Shown: positions 27,799 through 36,873 of the stretch, piece by piece | Numbering within the stretch: position 1 is the first letter of the stretch | Layout of the letters: the number at the start of each line of letters is the position of its first letter | Notes under the pieces: model-generated | Told to the model about the DNA's origin: nothing | The model's input: only the letters and a program-made list of their open reading frames with translations | Database searches by the model: none | Translations under genes and position numbers: made by a program | Source: Hyphomicrobiales bacterium | GTDB lineage: Bacteria; Pseudomonadota; Alphaproteobacteria; Rhizobiales; Rhizobiaceae | DNA length: 64,000 bases | Reading direction: 5' to 3' | Assembly: GCA_900466605.1 (NCBI GenBank) | Contig: UBMU01000019.1 | Location: 62,001 to 126,000 of the forward strand

Positions 27799-30035
27799 GC
27801 GGTTTTCTCCTGACCGAGAGGTGCCGAAGCGGTGGCCGTCGGATCGGAAAGTGCAACGCGGTTCTCACGTCGCAAGCGCCGCTCACCAACAAGAACCTGA
27901 AAGACTGCGATGACGGCGACCATCACTATGATCAGAGTTGACGAATAAGCGATGGCGACACCGTATTCACCATTTTCAACGAGGCCGACAATGTAGGAAG
28001 TGGCCATATTGTATTGAGCACTCACGAGAAACACGACGGCACTTATGGATGTGATGGCGCGCACGAAAGAGTAAACAAGGGCTGCAGTGATGGCCGGTCG
28101 CAGCAGCGGAAGAATGACTTTCCGGATCGTCCGAAAACTGTTGGCGCCCAGTGTCAGAGAAGCTTCGTCGAGGCTTTTATCAAGCTGGCTCATGGCGGCT
28201 ATACCGCCCCGTACGCCGACCGGCATGTTGCGGAATACGAAGCAGGCAATCAATATGATTGCAGTTCCGGTCATTTCGAGTGGTGGCAGGTTGAACGCCA
28301 TGATGTAGCTAATGCCAATAACTGTGCCTGGGATAGCAAAACTCATCATGAGCGCAAACTCGAAGAGGTTTCGGCCGGCGAACCTCTGACGGACGATCAG
28401 ATAGGCAGTCAGCAGACCGACCACAGCGGTGATCGGGGCTGAGAGCAGCGCAATCTCCATTGTCGTCCAGAACGAGTTCCAGGCAACGCCCGTCCAAGCC
28501 AGACCACCGTCATCACGAAACCCGACAGAGAACGCACGAATGTAGTGTTCCGCTGTCAGTGTGTTGTCGAGCCCCCAGGTGCGTACGAAACCGCCAAAAA
28601 ATATCATTGCGTAGACCACGACTGTGAAGGCCATCCACGAGATGACGATCGAATATACGGCAATAGTGATACCGCGCGGCAGCGCGATATGCTGGCCGGA
28701 GTCGCCCTTACCGGTGACGGTTGCAAAGCTCTTCCCCGAAAGCCAGAAACGCTGCGCGATGAATGCCGAGAGAGTGAAGCAAAGGAGGATCATTGCGAGA
28801 ACGGCCGCGCGGGAGGGATCGTTTTGCGAGCCCACGACAGCAAAGAAAATCTCGGTAGATAACACGCCGTGGCTGCCCCCGAGTACCAGAGGGTTGCCAA
28901 AGTCAGCCATGCTTTCGATGAAACCGATGAGGAATGCGTTGGCAAGGCCGGGCTTCATAAGGGGCACGGAGACCCTCCAAAAGGTGCGCCAACGGCCGGC
29001 TCGCAACGTTTGCGAAGCCTCTTCCATTGATGGACTGACTCCCTCGACGACTCCGATGAGGACGAGAAACGAGATCGGCGTGAACGAAAGGACCTGCGCG
29101 ATCCAGATGCCCGTCAGACCATAGAGCCAGCGTCCGGGCTCAACACCGAACAGATTGGACGCGAACTGTGTAGCAACCCCTGAACGACCAAAAAGCAAGG
29201 TCAGCGCAAGGCCGACGACAAACGGCGGCGTAATGATTGGCAGGATGGTAAGAAGCCGAAGGACTTTCTTGAAGGGAAGACGAGTTCGGGTGGCCACCAG
29301 CGCGAAGCAGAGACCAAGGGTTGTCGAACTCGCGGCTGTCAGAATTGCCAGCCAAAGTGTGCGCCAAGCAACGCCGCAGCGCTCGCCGCCGACCACACAA
29401 CCGAGACCCCAGACCGACGCGTCTTGGATGTTGGCGGCAAAGCCGTGGGGATTGAACGTCCCGTCGAAATCCTGGAAGGCTCCGATAAACATGCTGCCGA
29501 TCGGATAGAAGACGAAGACGGCTACAAGAAATACCAACACGGCGATGGCGCTAACGACAAAAGCATCACCCTTCATCACACCACGTTCAGCAAGACCAAA
29601 CGATAGGAAGAGAACGAATGCAAAGCCAACGACGACGGCGCCGGCGCCCATCGAGGGTTGGCCGTCTGGAAGTGCCCCAAACAGGGTTTCGCTGATGGAC
29701 CAGTTCCAGCCAGTAAAGCCGATCGCAAGACCCTCCAGGACAAGGAACAAAATTCCAAGGCCACCTGTCCAGGAAAGCAGAGTACCGCGACGGATTGGAT
29801 CGGACTGGAAGCGCGCGACCCCGCCAAACACTACAAATAGGACGGCGATCGCGAGCCACCATCGGCCATGGGAGGCGACCTGCAGGATACCCGGCGCGGT
29901 AGAGGGGAGACCTGGAAAATCCGCCAACCATCCCAGGCCGAAGAAGCCGCCTTCGACCCGGTACCACGGGAGAAGTATCAGGGCGGCAACGGCGGAGACG
30001 AGAGCAATATCCAGTCTGCGATTGTGGTTTTTCAT
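27795..30035 (-). CDS. ABC transporter permease, AfuB/FbpB type (two fused permease domains)
   Basis: The 746-residue inner-membrane protein holds two binding-protein-dependent permease domains in one chain. It has extra N-terminal membrane segments (LDIALVSAVAALILLPWYRV, WWLAIAVLFVVFGG), and the EAA loops read MEEASQTLRAGRWRTFWRVS and LDEASLTLGANSFRTIRKVI. The ATG giving MKNHNRRLD is chosen because CGGGAG lies 9 bases upstream. Iron, phosphonate and sugar-phosphate importers share this architecture. The neighbouring phosphatase favours a phosphorylated organic solute. Confidence 0.9.
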   Translation of the reverse strand: MKNHNRRLDIALVSAVAALILLPWYRVEGGFFGLGWLADFPGLPSTAPGILQVASHGRWWLAIAVLFVVFGGVARFQSDPIRRGTLLSWTGGLGILFLVLEGLAIGFTGWNWSISETLFGALPDGQPSMGAGAVVVGFAFVLFLSFGLAERGVMKGDAFVVSAIAVLVFLVAVFVFYPIGSMFIGAFQDFDGTFNPHGFAANIQDASVWGLGCVVGGERCGVAWRTLWLAILTAASSTTLGLCFALVATRTRLPFKKVLRLLTILPIITPPFVVGLALTLLFGRSGVATQFASNLFGVEPGRWLYGLTGIWIAQVLSFTPISFLVLIGVVEGVSPSMEEASQTLRAGRWRTFWRVSVPLMKPGLANAFLIGFIESMADFGNPLVLGGSHGVLSTEIFFAVVGSQNDPSRAAVLAMILLCFTLSAFIAQRFWLSGKSFATVTGKGDSGQHIALPRGITIAVYSIVISWMAFTVVVYAMIFFGGFVRTWGLDNTLTAEHYIRAFSVGFRDDGGLAWTGVAWNSFWTTMEIALLSAPITAVVGLLTAYLIVRQRFAGRNLFEFALMMSFAIPGTVIGISYIMAFNLPPLEMTGTAIILIACFVFRNMPVGVRGGIAAMSQLDKSLDEASLTLGANSFRTIRKVILPLLRPAITAALVYSFVRAITSISAVVFLVSAQYNMATSYIVGLVENGEYGVAIAYSSTLIIVMVAVIAVFQVLVGERRLRRENRVALSDPTATASAPLGQEKTA

Positions 30036-30068
30036 CCGATTGCTCCCGCTCGAGCACACCATCACAGG

Positions 30069-30096
30069 GTGGCCGGCAACTGATGCAACCGGCCAC
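30069..30096 (-). terminator. stem-loop between binding-protein and permease genes
   Basis: GTGGCCGG at 30069-30076 and CCGGCCAC at 30089-30096 form a perfect 8-base stem with a 12-base loop in the 76-base gap after the binding-protein stop. It resembles the hairpins at 1266 and 14387 in position and is likely to favour binding-protein expression. Confidence 0.45.
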
Positions 30097-30111
30097 AAAA
30101 TCATGAAAAAA

Positions 30112-31140
30112 TCAGTTCGCCTTCGCTCCAATTTCCTTGTCCCAACGGGACAAGAGCGCCTTGCGCTTATCCGGCTCGCCGTAAGTTTTGAAATCGTAAT
30201 CGATCAGCTTGATGTCCTCGAATTTCGGTGACTCCTTCGGAACGTCTGCCGATTTGTTGGAAGGCAATTGGAAGGACTTGGCATCCTTCATGTGTGATTG
30301 AACTTCCGCGGTAAGTGCCCAGTCGTACCACTTCTTTGCATTCTCCAGGTTCTTGGCGCCCTTGATGATCGACATCGAACCAATTTCGTATCCAGTGCCT
30401 TCGCAGGGCGCCACTGACTTGACCGGAAAACCTTCGACGGCCTGAGCGACAGCGTCGTGCATGAAGACAATTCCAATCGTCGTTTCACCGCGAGCAGCCG
30501 CCTTCACAGGTGCCGAACCCGACTTGGTATATTGCGAGACATTGGCGTTTAGCTTCGCGAGGTAGTCGAAGGCTTTGTCCTCACCCATGATCTGCACTAG
30601 CGTTGCAAGTGCTGTGTAGGCAGTTCCGGAGGAATTCGGGTTGGCGATCTGCACTTCCCCCTTGTACGAAGGGTCCAGCAAATCAGCCCAGCACTTGGGC
30701 TCCTTCAATCCCTTCTTCGCGAGAAGATCAGTGTTGTAACCCCAGCCGAGGGCCCCTGCGTAGACGCCAACCGTTCTGTACCCGGCACTCGCTGCCTGAC
30801 TTTTTGCCCAGTCCTGAAGTTCGCCGAGCATTGGCGACTTGTATTCTTGCGTAAGCCCTTCACTCGCGGCCTGCAGATGCGGGTCGCCGGTGCCTGCCCA
30901 CCAGATATCAGTTTTCGGATTGCGCGCTTCAGCGCGAACCTTGGCATATGTCTCGCCCGACGACAGACGAACCATGCTCACCTTGATATCGGTTTCCTTC
31001 TCGAATCTGTCCTTCATCATTTCGCAGATAACAACGTCGGCCGAGCATATGAGATTGAGATCGCCCGCAGCATGCGCCGAATAGGCTGCAAAAGTAGCAC
31101 TCGCGACAAGCGCCGCGACGATAGCTTTAATATAAACCAT
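30112..31140 (-). CDS. periplasmic binding protein, AfuA/FbpA type
   Basis: The 342-residue protein has a signal peptide (AIVAALVASATFAAYSAHA) and a family 1/6 binding domain: LICSADVVICEMMKDRFEKE, DIWWAGTGDPHLQAASEG, IANPNSSGTAYTALATLVQI and IGSMSIIKGAKN. The ATG at 31140 follows GGAGGAAAGC. AfuA of Actinobacillus binds hexose phosphates, whereas FbpA binds ferric ion. The tyrosine pair typical of ferric binding is not obvious here, and the operon includes a phosphatase, so a phosphorylated sugar or polyol ligand is more likely. Confidence 0.88.
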   Translation of the reverse strand: MVYIKAIVAALVASATFAAYSAHAAGDLNLICSADVVICEMMKDRFEKETDIKVSMVRLSSGETYAKVRAEARNPKTDIWWAGTGDPHLQAASEGLTQEYKSPMLGELQDWAKSQAASAGYRTVGVYAGALGWGYNTDLLAKKGLKEPKCWADLLDPSYKGEVQIANPNSSGTAYTALATLVQIMGEDKAFDYLAKLNANVSQYTKSGSAPVKAAARGETTIGIVFMHDAVAQAVEGFPVKSVAPCEGTGYEIGSMSIIKGAKNLENAKKWYDWALTAEVQSHMKDAKSFQLPSNKSADVPKESPKFEDIKLIDYDFKTYGEPDKRKALLSRWDKEIGAKAN

Positions 31141-31764
31141 GCTTTCCTCCAGATGCGCCGGCGCCTCCACGCCTCGCGCGATTGCAATCGCGTGCAAATG
31201 CTGCATGAAGCGGTGACCACTGTCAATTCATTTATCCCTTGCTACATTCTTTTTCTTTCGCAGCATATGATGCACTCGTGTGCATTTCTGCACGTCATCC
31301 GCGCGCAGCGGGATCGGGCACAGTTTTCACGAAACGAGGGAAGGGCGCTCGCCGAGCCAGGCGAAAGGACTCGCCACCGAAAGGCACGAAGGAGCGGGCA
31401 TAAAACAGTAGGTCATCGCCTCGCGCCAATACTTTCTTTGTAACCAAATGTATCTATCAAACAGGATGTTACAAAAATATTCACAATAGCCAGCCAGCGA
31501 CACATCGGGGATACGTTTGCGCAATCTAATGCCCGATCAGATCGGCTCTAATTGAGGAGCTAATAGTTGCTGCCATAGAGGTGACGTGAACGACGCACGA
31601 TAACCTTATAAGGCGAACAGTGACACTAGACGTTCAGGTAGAGTAAGCCTTTGGCGCACGCCCGAGCACGGACCACCATTAACAGGTGGCTACTTGAACG
31701 TTTGCTTCATGAAGATAGGCTGCGGCGACGGACCACAAGACTTATTGGAAAGGTTGAAGAGGCA
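31141..31764. promoter_or_regulatory. divergent region between importer and two-component genes, with TGCAC repeats
   Basis: These 624 bases separate the binding-protein start from the response-regulator start. TGCAC at 31271-31275, GTGCA at 31280-31284 and TGCAC at 31289-31293 are spaced 9 bases apart, giving both direct and inverted repeats. An OmpR-type regulator could bind such an array. No gene was supported here; the open frames present lack ribosome sites. Confidence 0.4.
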
Positions 31765-32505
31765 ATGGACCATGTCGATCACATTTTAATTGTCGACGAC
31801 GACAGGGAAATTCGCGAGTTGGTCTCAGGCTATTTGCGGAAAAATGGCTTAAGAGCGACGGTCGCAGCCGATGGCCGACAGATGCGCAGCTTTCTCGCGG
31901 CAAACACCGTCGATTTAATTATTCTAGACGTGATGATGCCTGGAGACGATGGACTGGTGCTTTGCCGCGAGCTTCGAGCGGGGAAGCACAAAACCACTCC
32001 AATCCTGATGCTGACGGCACGCAGCGACGAGATGGACCGAATTCTTGGCCTCGAGCTGGGTGCCGACGACTACTTGCAAAAACCTTTTGCGGCGCGGGAG
32101 TTGCTGGCGAGAATAAATGCCATCCTCCGACGCACACGAATGCTCCCGCCAAACTTTCAGGTCACGGAAGCCGGCCAAGTGCTGAGCTTTGGCGATTGGC
32201 GGCTTGACACAGTTGCCCGCAATCTTCTCGACGTGGAAGGTACGGCAATTGCGCTCAGCGGCGCCGAATACCGTCTCCTCCGCGTCTTCATCGATCACCC
32301 GCAGCGCGTCCTCAATCGTGATCAGCTGCTCAACCTCACTCAGGGTCGCGATGCCGAGCTGTTCGACAGGTCGATCGACCTCCTCGTAAGCCGTCTTCGC
32401 CAACGTCTAGGCGACGACGCCCGGGAACCAACCTACATTAAGACGGTACGCAACGAGGGTTATGTTTTTTCCGTTCCGATTGAAGTATTGGAGTTGCGTC
32501 AATGA
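31765..32505 (+). CDS. OmpR-family response regulator
   Basis: The 246-residue protein has a receiver domain with acidic residues in ILIVDDD, phospho-acceptor Asp55 in LIILDVMMPG, Thr84 in MLTARSD and Lys106 in YLQKPF. A C-terminal winged-helix domain follows (LSGAEYRLLRVFIDHPQRVL, SRLRQRLGDD, YIKTVRNEGYVF). The ATG at 31765 has GAAGAGG upstream. It overlaps the histidine-kinase gene by ATGA and is divergent from the AfuABC-type operon, which it probably activates. Confidence 0.94.
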   Translation: MDHVDHILIVDDDREIRELVSGYLRKNGLRATVAADGRQMRSFLAANTVDLIILDVMMPGDDGLVLCRELRAGKHKTTPILMLTARSDEMDRILGLELGADDYLQKPFAARELLARINAILRRTRMLPPNFQVTEAGQVLSFGDWRLDTVARNLLDVEGTAIALSGAEYRLLRVFIDHPQRVLNRDQLLNLTQGRDAELFDRSIDLLVSRLRQRLGDDAREPTYIKTVRNEGYVFSVPIEVLELRQ

Positions 32506-33824
32506 TTGCCCCTGAGCGCATTCGTCCCGGCCGCTACTGGCCGAGAACATTGCGATCACGGATCTTCATCATCCTTCTCGTCGGACTTGCGATCGCATAC
32601 GGCCTTTCGTTCAGCGTGCTCTACGCCGAACGTTACATGTCTGCAAAGGCGGTGATGCTTGGCACCCTCGAGAGTGATGTAGCAACATCCATTGCGCTCC
32701 TCGACCGGTTGCCGGCAGATCAGCGAACAGACCTCACCGAGCCTTTGAGCCGCGGCAACTACCGATTCGTCCTCGGCCCCGGCACGCCCGGGGTGCCGGA
32801 TGGATCGCGGCGAGGTGCGGAGATTGCCTCAACCATTGGTGATGCAATCGGTCACCGGTTCCCAATCCGCATGGAGTCCATTCCCGGAGACACATCGCGG
32901 ATACAAGCTCACCTGATATTAAGTGATGGGACGCCACTAACGATCGACATCACACCGCGAGGGATCATGCCGCTTGCGACCTGGCTTCCCTACGTCTTCG
33001 TCGTGCAAATGCTACTCATCGTTCTCCTCACTTGGTTTGCGGTCCACCAGGCCACACGTCCGCTCGCCGATCTCGCAGCTGCTGCCGACGCGCTCGATCC
33101 CTACGAGAAGGGTTCAGCGCTGGTCGACAGCGGTCCGAGTGAAGTCGCACATGCCGCACGGGCCTTCAATGCGATGCGCGAGCGTATTGCCCACTATCTA
33201 GAGGAACGAGTCCAGATCCTCGCTGCGATTTCCCATGACTTACAGACACCCATCACGCGAATGCGATTGAGGGCCGATATGGCTGACGACACTCCGGAGA
33301 GGACGAAACTGCTGAAGGATCTCGGAGAGATCGAAAGGCTTGTGCAAGATGGTATTGCCTATGCCCGCAGCTCGCACGGGAATAGCGAAAAATTCACCCG
33401 CATCGACCTCGCGTCTTTCGTCGAGAGCCTGTGTTACGATTACCAGGATACCGGAAAACCCGTTTCGATCGTCAGCCTCGTCACCGGCACGGTCGCAACC
33501 AAACCCCACGCATTGCGCCGTATCCTTTCCAACTTCATCGACAACGCTCTGAAGTTTGGCGGCGCGGCAGAGGTCGTTGTTGAGCGAAAGGATGGGGGCG
33601 CGATCGCCATTACTGTCATGGATCGCGGCCCAGGGATCCCCAAGGATCAGATAGAGGCCGCAATGCAACCCTTCTTCCGCCTGGAACAGTCACGAAATCG
33701 CGAGACCGGAGGCTCAGGCCTGGGCCTAGCCATCGCCCAGCAGCTTACTTCAGCCATCGATGGGTCGATACGACTCTACAATCGGGAGGGTGGCGGCCTA
33801 GCTGCCGAAGTGACGATCCATTGA
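32502..33824 (+). CDS. sensor histidine kinase
   Basis: The 440-residue membrane kinase has transmembrane segments at about 21-43 and 160-180 with a periplasmic sensing part of about 115 residues. A HAMP linker follows, then the phospho-acceptor His245 in AAISHDLQTPITRMRLRAD. The ATPase domain has the N box SNFIDNALKFGG and glycine boxes DRGPGIP and GGSGLGLAIA. It forms a two-component pair with the regulator upstream. The periplasmic domain may sense the solute of the divergent importer or its binding protein; this is inferred. Confidence 0.93.
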   Translation: MIAPERIRPGRYWPRTLRSRIFIILLVGLAIAYGLSFSVLYAERYMSAKAVMLGTLESDVATSIALLDRLPADQRTDLTEPLSRGNYRFVLGPGTPGVPDGSRRGAEIASTIGDAIGHRFPIRMESIPGDTSRIQAHLILSDGTPLTIDITPRGIMPLATWLPYVFVVQMLLIVLLTWFAVHQATRPLADLAAAADALDPYEKGSALVDSGPSEVAHAARAFNAMRERIAHYLEERVQILAAISHDLQTPITRMRLRADMADDTPERTKLLKDLGEIERLVQDGIAYARSSHGNSEKFTRIDLASFVESLCYDYQDTGKPVSIVSLVTGTVATKPHALRRILSNFIDNALKFGGAAEVVVERKDGGAIAITVMDRGPGIPKDQIEAAMQPFFRLEQSRNRETGGSGLGLAIAQQLTSAIDGSIRLYNREGGGLAAEVTIH

Positions 33825-33989
33825 GATCGTGACAGTCCGTCGTACTTGTATCGGATAGTATCATCACCTCCTGTAGCTACGCTTCGTTACAAAACCGCCT
33901 CATCGCGAAACAAGCTGGATACGTCTTAGCTTCAAAACGGACATCGTCACACGACGCCGCATAAACCGGCGCTAGCGAAGGAATGTTCA

Positions 33990-34406
33990 ATGACCAACAT
34001 CGACAAAGTCCTTTATACCGGCAAGACGCACACAACCGGGGGACGGGAGGGGGTCGCGCGTAGCGACGACCGCGAGCTTGACATCAAGCTGTCTCCTCCC
34101 GGCAGCGGACGGGCTGGCACCAACCCCGAGCAGCTCTTCGCCGCGGGATGGTCAGCTTGCTTTATTGGGGCGATTGGTATCGCAGCCGGAAAACGCAAGA
34201 TCAGGTTGCCCGCAGAAACCGCTGTCGATGCTGAGGTGGATCTCGGCACGACCGAAGGCGCTTACTTCTTGCAGGCACGCCTTAAGGTCAGTCTGCCGGG
34301 TATCGAGAAAGACATTGCCAGCGCGCTTGTCGAAGAAGCGCATCAAACATGCCCGTACTCGAAGGCTACACGAGGCAACATTGCCGTAGAGCTGACGCTC
34401 ATCTGA
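33990..34406 (+). CDS. ohr: organic hydroperoxide resistance protein
   Basis: The 138-residue protein is a thiol peroxidase of the Ohr/OsmC family that reduces organic hydroperoxides in the cytoplasm. Both catalytic cysteines are present: Cys57 in GWSACFIGAIG and Cys121 in HQTCPYSKATRGN. A GAAGGA site precedes the ATG. No OhrR regulator gene is adjacent. The next genes, a small exported protein and a GST-type protein, run the same way. Confidence 0.94.
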   Translation: MTNIDKVLYTGKTHTTGGREGVARSDDRELDIKLSPPGSGRAGTNPEQLFAAGWSACFIGAIGIAAGKRKIRLPAETAVDAEVDLGTTEGAYFLQARLKVSLPGIEKDIASALVEEAHQTCPYSKATRGNIAVELTLI

Positions 34407-34470
34407 ACGTTACTTCTACCAGAAACTAGAACGTGAGACGAGGCGAGGGCCTCGTCTCAGGAGGACGCCC

Positions 34471-34638
34471 ATGAAACTCGCAATAATCTGTGTGGTTGCG
34501 GCAACCATATTCGCAGCTCCCTGTATCTATGATATCAGCTCGAAAGAGCCGTCGCCACTCTCGGGCCTGCTGGCAGCGTCACAGGCAGTCGAGCTACCGC
34601 TTCGCTCCTTCGCGCCCTCAGGCCAAGACCTCTTCTAA
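34471..34638 (+). CDS. small exported protein, 55 residues, unknown
   Basis: The ATG at 34471 follows a strong AGGAGGACGCCC site. The product starts MKLAIICVVAATIFAAPCIY, a signal peptide or single membrane anchor, followed by a short Ser/Pro-rich tail ending SFAPSGQDLF. It lies 64 bases after ohr and 18 bases before the GST gene in the same direction, so it is probably co-transcribed with them. No family is recognised. Confidence 0.65.
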   Translation: MKLAIICVVAATIFAAPCIYDISSKEPSPLSGLLAASQAVELPLRSFAPSGQDLF

Positions 34639-34656
34639 GCGCCAAGGAGAACGTCT

Positions 34657-35292
34657 GTGAAACTCTATCTAAATGGCATTTCCTCTGCATCGTCGCGCGT
34701 TAGGATCGCACTTGCGCTAAAAGGGCTGACGGTCGAGACACAATCGGTCGGCATTCTTGGTGAAGATGCCGAGAGCCGTCAGTCAGACTTCCGAGCAATC
34801 AACCCACAAGGTCTGGTGCCGGCGCTTCTGACCGATGACGGCGTATTGATAACCCAGTCCCTGGCCATTATCGAATATCTTGATGAACTGCAGCCGGAGC
34901 CCCTATTGGTCCCCAAATTGCAATGTGAACGGGCATTGGCGCGTTCAATCGCGATGGCGATTGCCGCCGAAATCCATGCACTTCTACCTCCACGCATTGC
35001 TTTGTACCTGACGGCAACCTTTCAAGCCGATGCCAATTCGATAGCTGAATGGAACCGACACTGGCTCCGTGAGGGATTAACCGCGATCGAGAAGTTGCTC
35101 GCCGATCACCGGCACGGCGCATTTTCAATTGGCAATGAGCCGAGCATCGCTGACATTTTTCTGTTCCCTCAATCGATCGGCGCAACACGGCTCGGCCTCG
35201 ATCCCGCTGGCTGGCCCAATATATTAGACGTTGTTACTCGGCTTGGGACGCTACCGGCGTTTGCCGAGAATGCACCAGCAGCGAGGAAGTAG
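34657..35292 (+). CDS. zeta-class glutathione S-transferase, maleylacetoacetate-isomerase-like
   Basis: The 211-residue protein has the thioredoxin-fold GST N-domain and helical C-domain of MaiA: the start MKLYLNGISSASSRVRIALA, INPQGLVPALL, ITQSLAIIEYLDE and PSIADIFLFPQ. In MaiA proteins the active-site motif is SSCSxRVR; here it reads SSASSRVR, so the cysteine is replaced by alanine. Isomerase activity is therefore doubtful and another GST role is possible. The start is GTG with AAGGAGAA at proper spacing. Confidence 0.85.
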   Translation: MKLYLNGISSASSRVRIALALKGLTVETQSVGILGEDAESRQSDFRAINPQGLVPALLTDDGVLITQSLAIIEYLDELQPEPLLVPKLQCERALARSIAMAIAAEIHALLPPRIALYLTATFQADANSIAEWNRHWLREGLTAIEKLLADHRHGAFSIGNEPSIADIFLFPQSIGATRLGLDPAGWPNILDVVTRLGTLPAFAENAPAARK

Positions 35293-35688
35293 TCACGTCG
35301 CTGGGCGCGATGAATGACTACTGCAAAAGCAAAGAAGCTCCTCGGCGAGGCAACGATTTCGACACGTGCGAGCGTGTAGTGTCCGGCATGAAATCGCCTC
35401 ACAATCTCCAGCAGCAGGCTTGGAAAATAACTTGGCCTTTCGGCCAATACAACCACCCTCCAAGATGATATCTTGAACTAATGTACACTCGAACCTGGAG
35501 AGATCCGCGGAAGAGTTCCATGAGCAGTGAGATTGTGACCGAAAGGTGAGGCGCGGCGGCGCTGTGATTCCACCATAGAGGTCAGCGTCAGCCGTACCCG
35601 TAGGTTCGCAAATCAACACACAGGGGGAGGTCAATCAACGCTGCGGGAAAAGCACCAAAATGCTGCTCGATCTGAGAAATTGTGCGCG
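35293..35688. other. 396 bases without a supported gene
   Basis: Only minus-strand open frames without ribosome sites are present. Nothing regulatory stands out by eye. Confidence 0.35.
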
Positions 35689-36393
35689 ATGCCAATCTAT
35701 CGACTTCTCACTTTTTCCAACCGCATACATTTAAGCGTCTATCTATTCCCAATGGCGCTGATGGTGTACTCGCCCGCCTATCCTAGAAGCAGCTTGTCCG
35801 AAGTTGACTCCCAAAGAGGAGTCTTTTTGCAATTGACGGAGGCAGGTTTCCCAAATGCACCAAATGCCGTCTTCCATGCAATTTACGGCGTGATGAATGC
35901 CGTCAATTGGATCCAAGCTTCCGTGGTTACAGGCCCATTGCTAGAACTGGCCATCGTTCGAAGTAGGAATGACGCGATAGAGGGGGCCGCCCCGATCCCG
36001 CCGTCCATCCGTAGACAGCTGACCGGCTACGCGACTGAGGCTTCGATGAAAATCGTTCGCTACAAGATCGGTAACGTCGGCTCTTTTAACGTTGCTCATT
36101 TGATTGAACGGGGAGGGTTCGCCGACGCCGTTACGCTCATCGACGTCGTTGTCTTTCGTGACGCCAATTCTGCGCGGAATGTCTGCGCTTGGGCTCACGA
36201 ACTGAGACACGTGGATCAGTTTACAAAATGGGGAGCCCAAGGCTTTGCGATAAGGTACATCTTGAACTGGCATAGCGTTGAGACTGAAGCCTATGCAAGG
36301 GGTGAGGGGTACCCGGCGTGGAAACGACGTAAGCTTCATTCGCAGTTGCCCCAAACTACGAAGTCTGCATGCTGGAGTGAAGGTGAGGAATGA
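35689..36393 (+). CDS. DUF4157-like protein with HExxH zincin motif
   Basis: The 234-residue protein has a hydrophobic N-terminus (LSVYLFPMALMVYSPAYP), which may be a signal or anchor. The motif AHELRHVDQF contains HELRH, the HExxH zinc-protease pattern, followed by KWGAQGFAIRYI and the acidic VETEAYA, a layout seen in DUF4157-type putative peptidases. The function is unknown. GTG at 35680 could also be the start. The neighbours (dodecin, hypothetical genes) do not suggest a pathway. Confidence 0.7.
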   Translation: MPIYRLLTFSNRIHLSVYLFPMALMVYSPAYPRSSLSEVDSQRGVFLQLTEAGFPNAPNAVFHAIYGVMNAVNWIQASVVTGPLLELAIVRSRNDAIEGAAPIPPSIRRQLTGYATEASMKIVRYKIGNVGSFNVAHLIERGGFADAVTLIDVVVFRDANSARNVCAWAHELRHVDQFTKWGAQGFAIRYILNWHSVETEAYARGEGYPAWKRRKLHSQLPQTTKSACWSEGEE

Positions 36394-36663
36394 TAGAGTT
36401 GTTCGTCGTGCCCACTCCTTGCAGCGCCCGAAAATTTGTCAGCCCTTTCTAAAGGGGGGAAGGCCGGTGGCCCCAGCTACCTAGCTCAGCACTTTTTTTG
36501 CCCCCCCCGGGGGCCGCAAAGGCATCGCCAACCCGATTTTGCGAACCGTCTTCAACACCTCGAGAAGGAAGCAACTACTACCGATCGGAAGAGATTCATT
36601 CTCGTTGGTTCGTCGGACCATGGAAGTTCTAGTAGGGCAGTTGTGCCCCCCCTAAAGTGCCCG

Positions 36664-36873
36664 TCAATCATCGATCCGGAACCCGACCTTCATCACGACT
36701 TGATAATGTTCGACCGTCCCATCTTTAATGTGACCACGAATTTGATCGACCTCGAACCACTCGAGGTTGCGCATTGTCTTTGAGGCCCTCCCTATAGCCG
36801 TCTCGATAGCCTCTGTGACGGAGACCTTCGAACTACCGACAAGTTCCACTTTCTTGTAGACATGGTCACTCAT
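36664..36873 (-). CDS. dodecin, flavin-binding protein
   Basis: The 69-residue protein matches dodecin closely: YKKVELVGSSKVSVTEAIET, RNLEWFEVDQIRGHI and HYQVVMKVGFRID. Dodecins form 12-subunit shells that store or buffer flavins in the cytoplasm. The start ATG (MSDHVYKK) follows GGAGGATTGAA. The usual Trp between the bound flavins is present (LEWFEV). Confidence 0.93.
   Translation of the reverse strand: MSDHVYKKVELVGSSKVSVTEAIETAIGRASKTMRNLEWFEVDQIRGHIKDGTVEHYQVVMKVGFRIDD

Noticed and set aside
29545..30231. Open frame of 228 codons antisense to the AfuB-type permease
   Set aside because: Shadow of the permease gene, no ribosome site, no recognisable domain.
30112..31140. Naming the AfuA/FbpA-like protein a ferric iron-binding protein
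   Set aside because: The operon includes a phosphatase and lacks iron-related genes, and the ferric-binding tyrosine pair is not obvious. The ligand is left open.
36495..36515. C-run followed by G-run resembling a terminator hairpin
   Set aside because: The C9-G5 sequence could fold but the T-run is on the wrong side for the plus strand and no gene needs it on the other.
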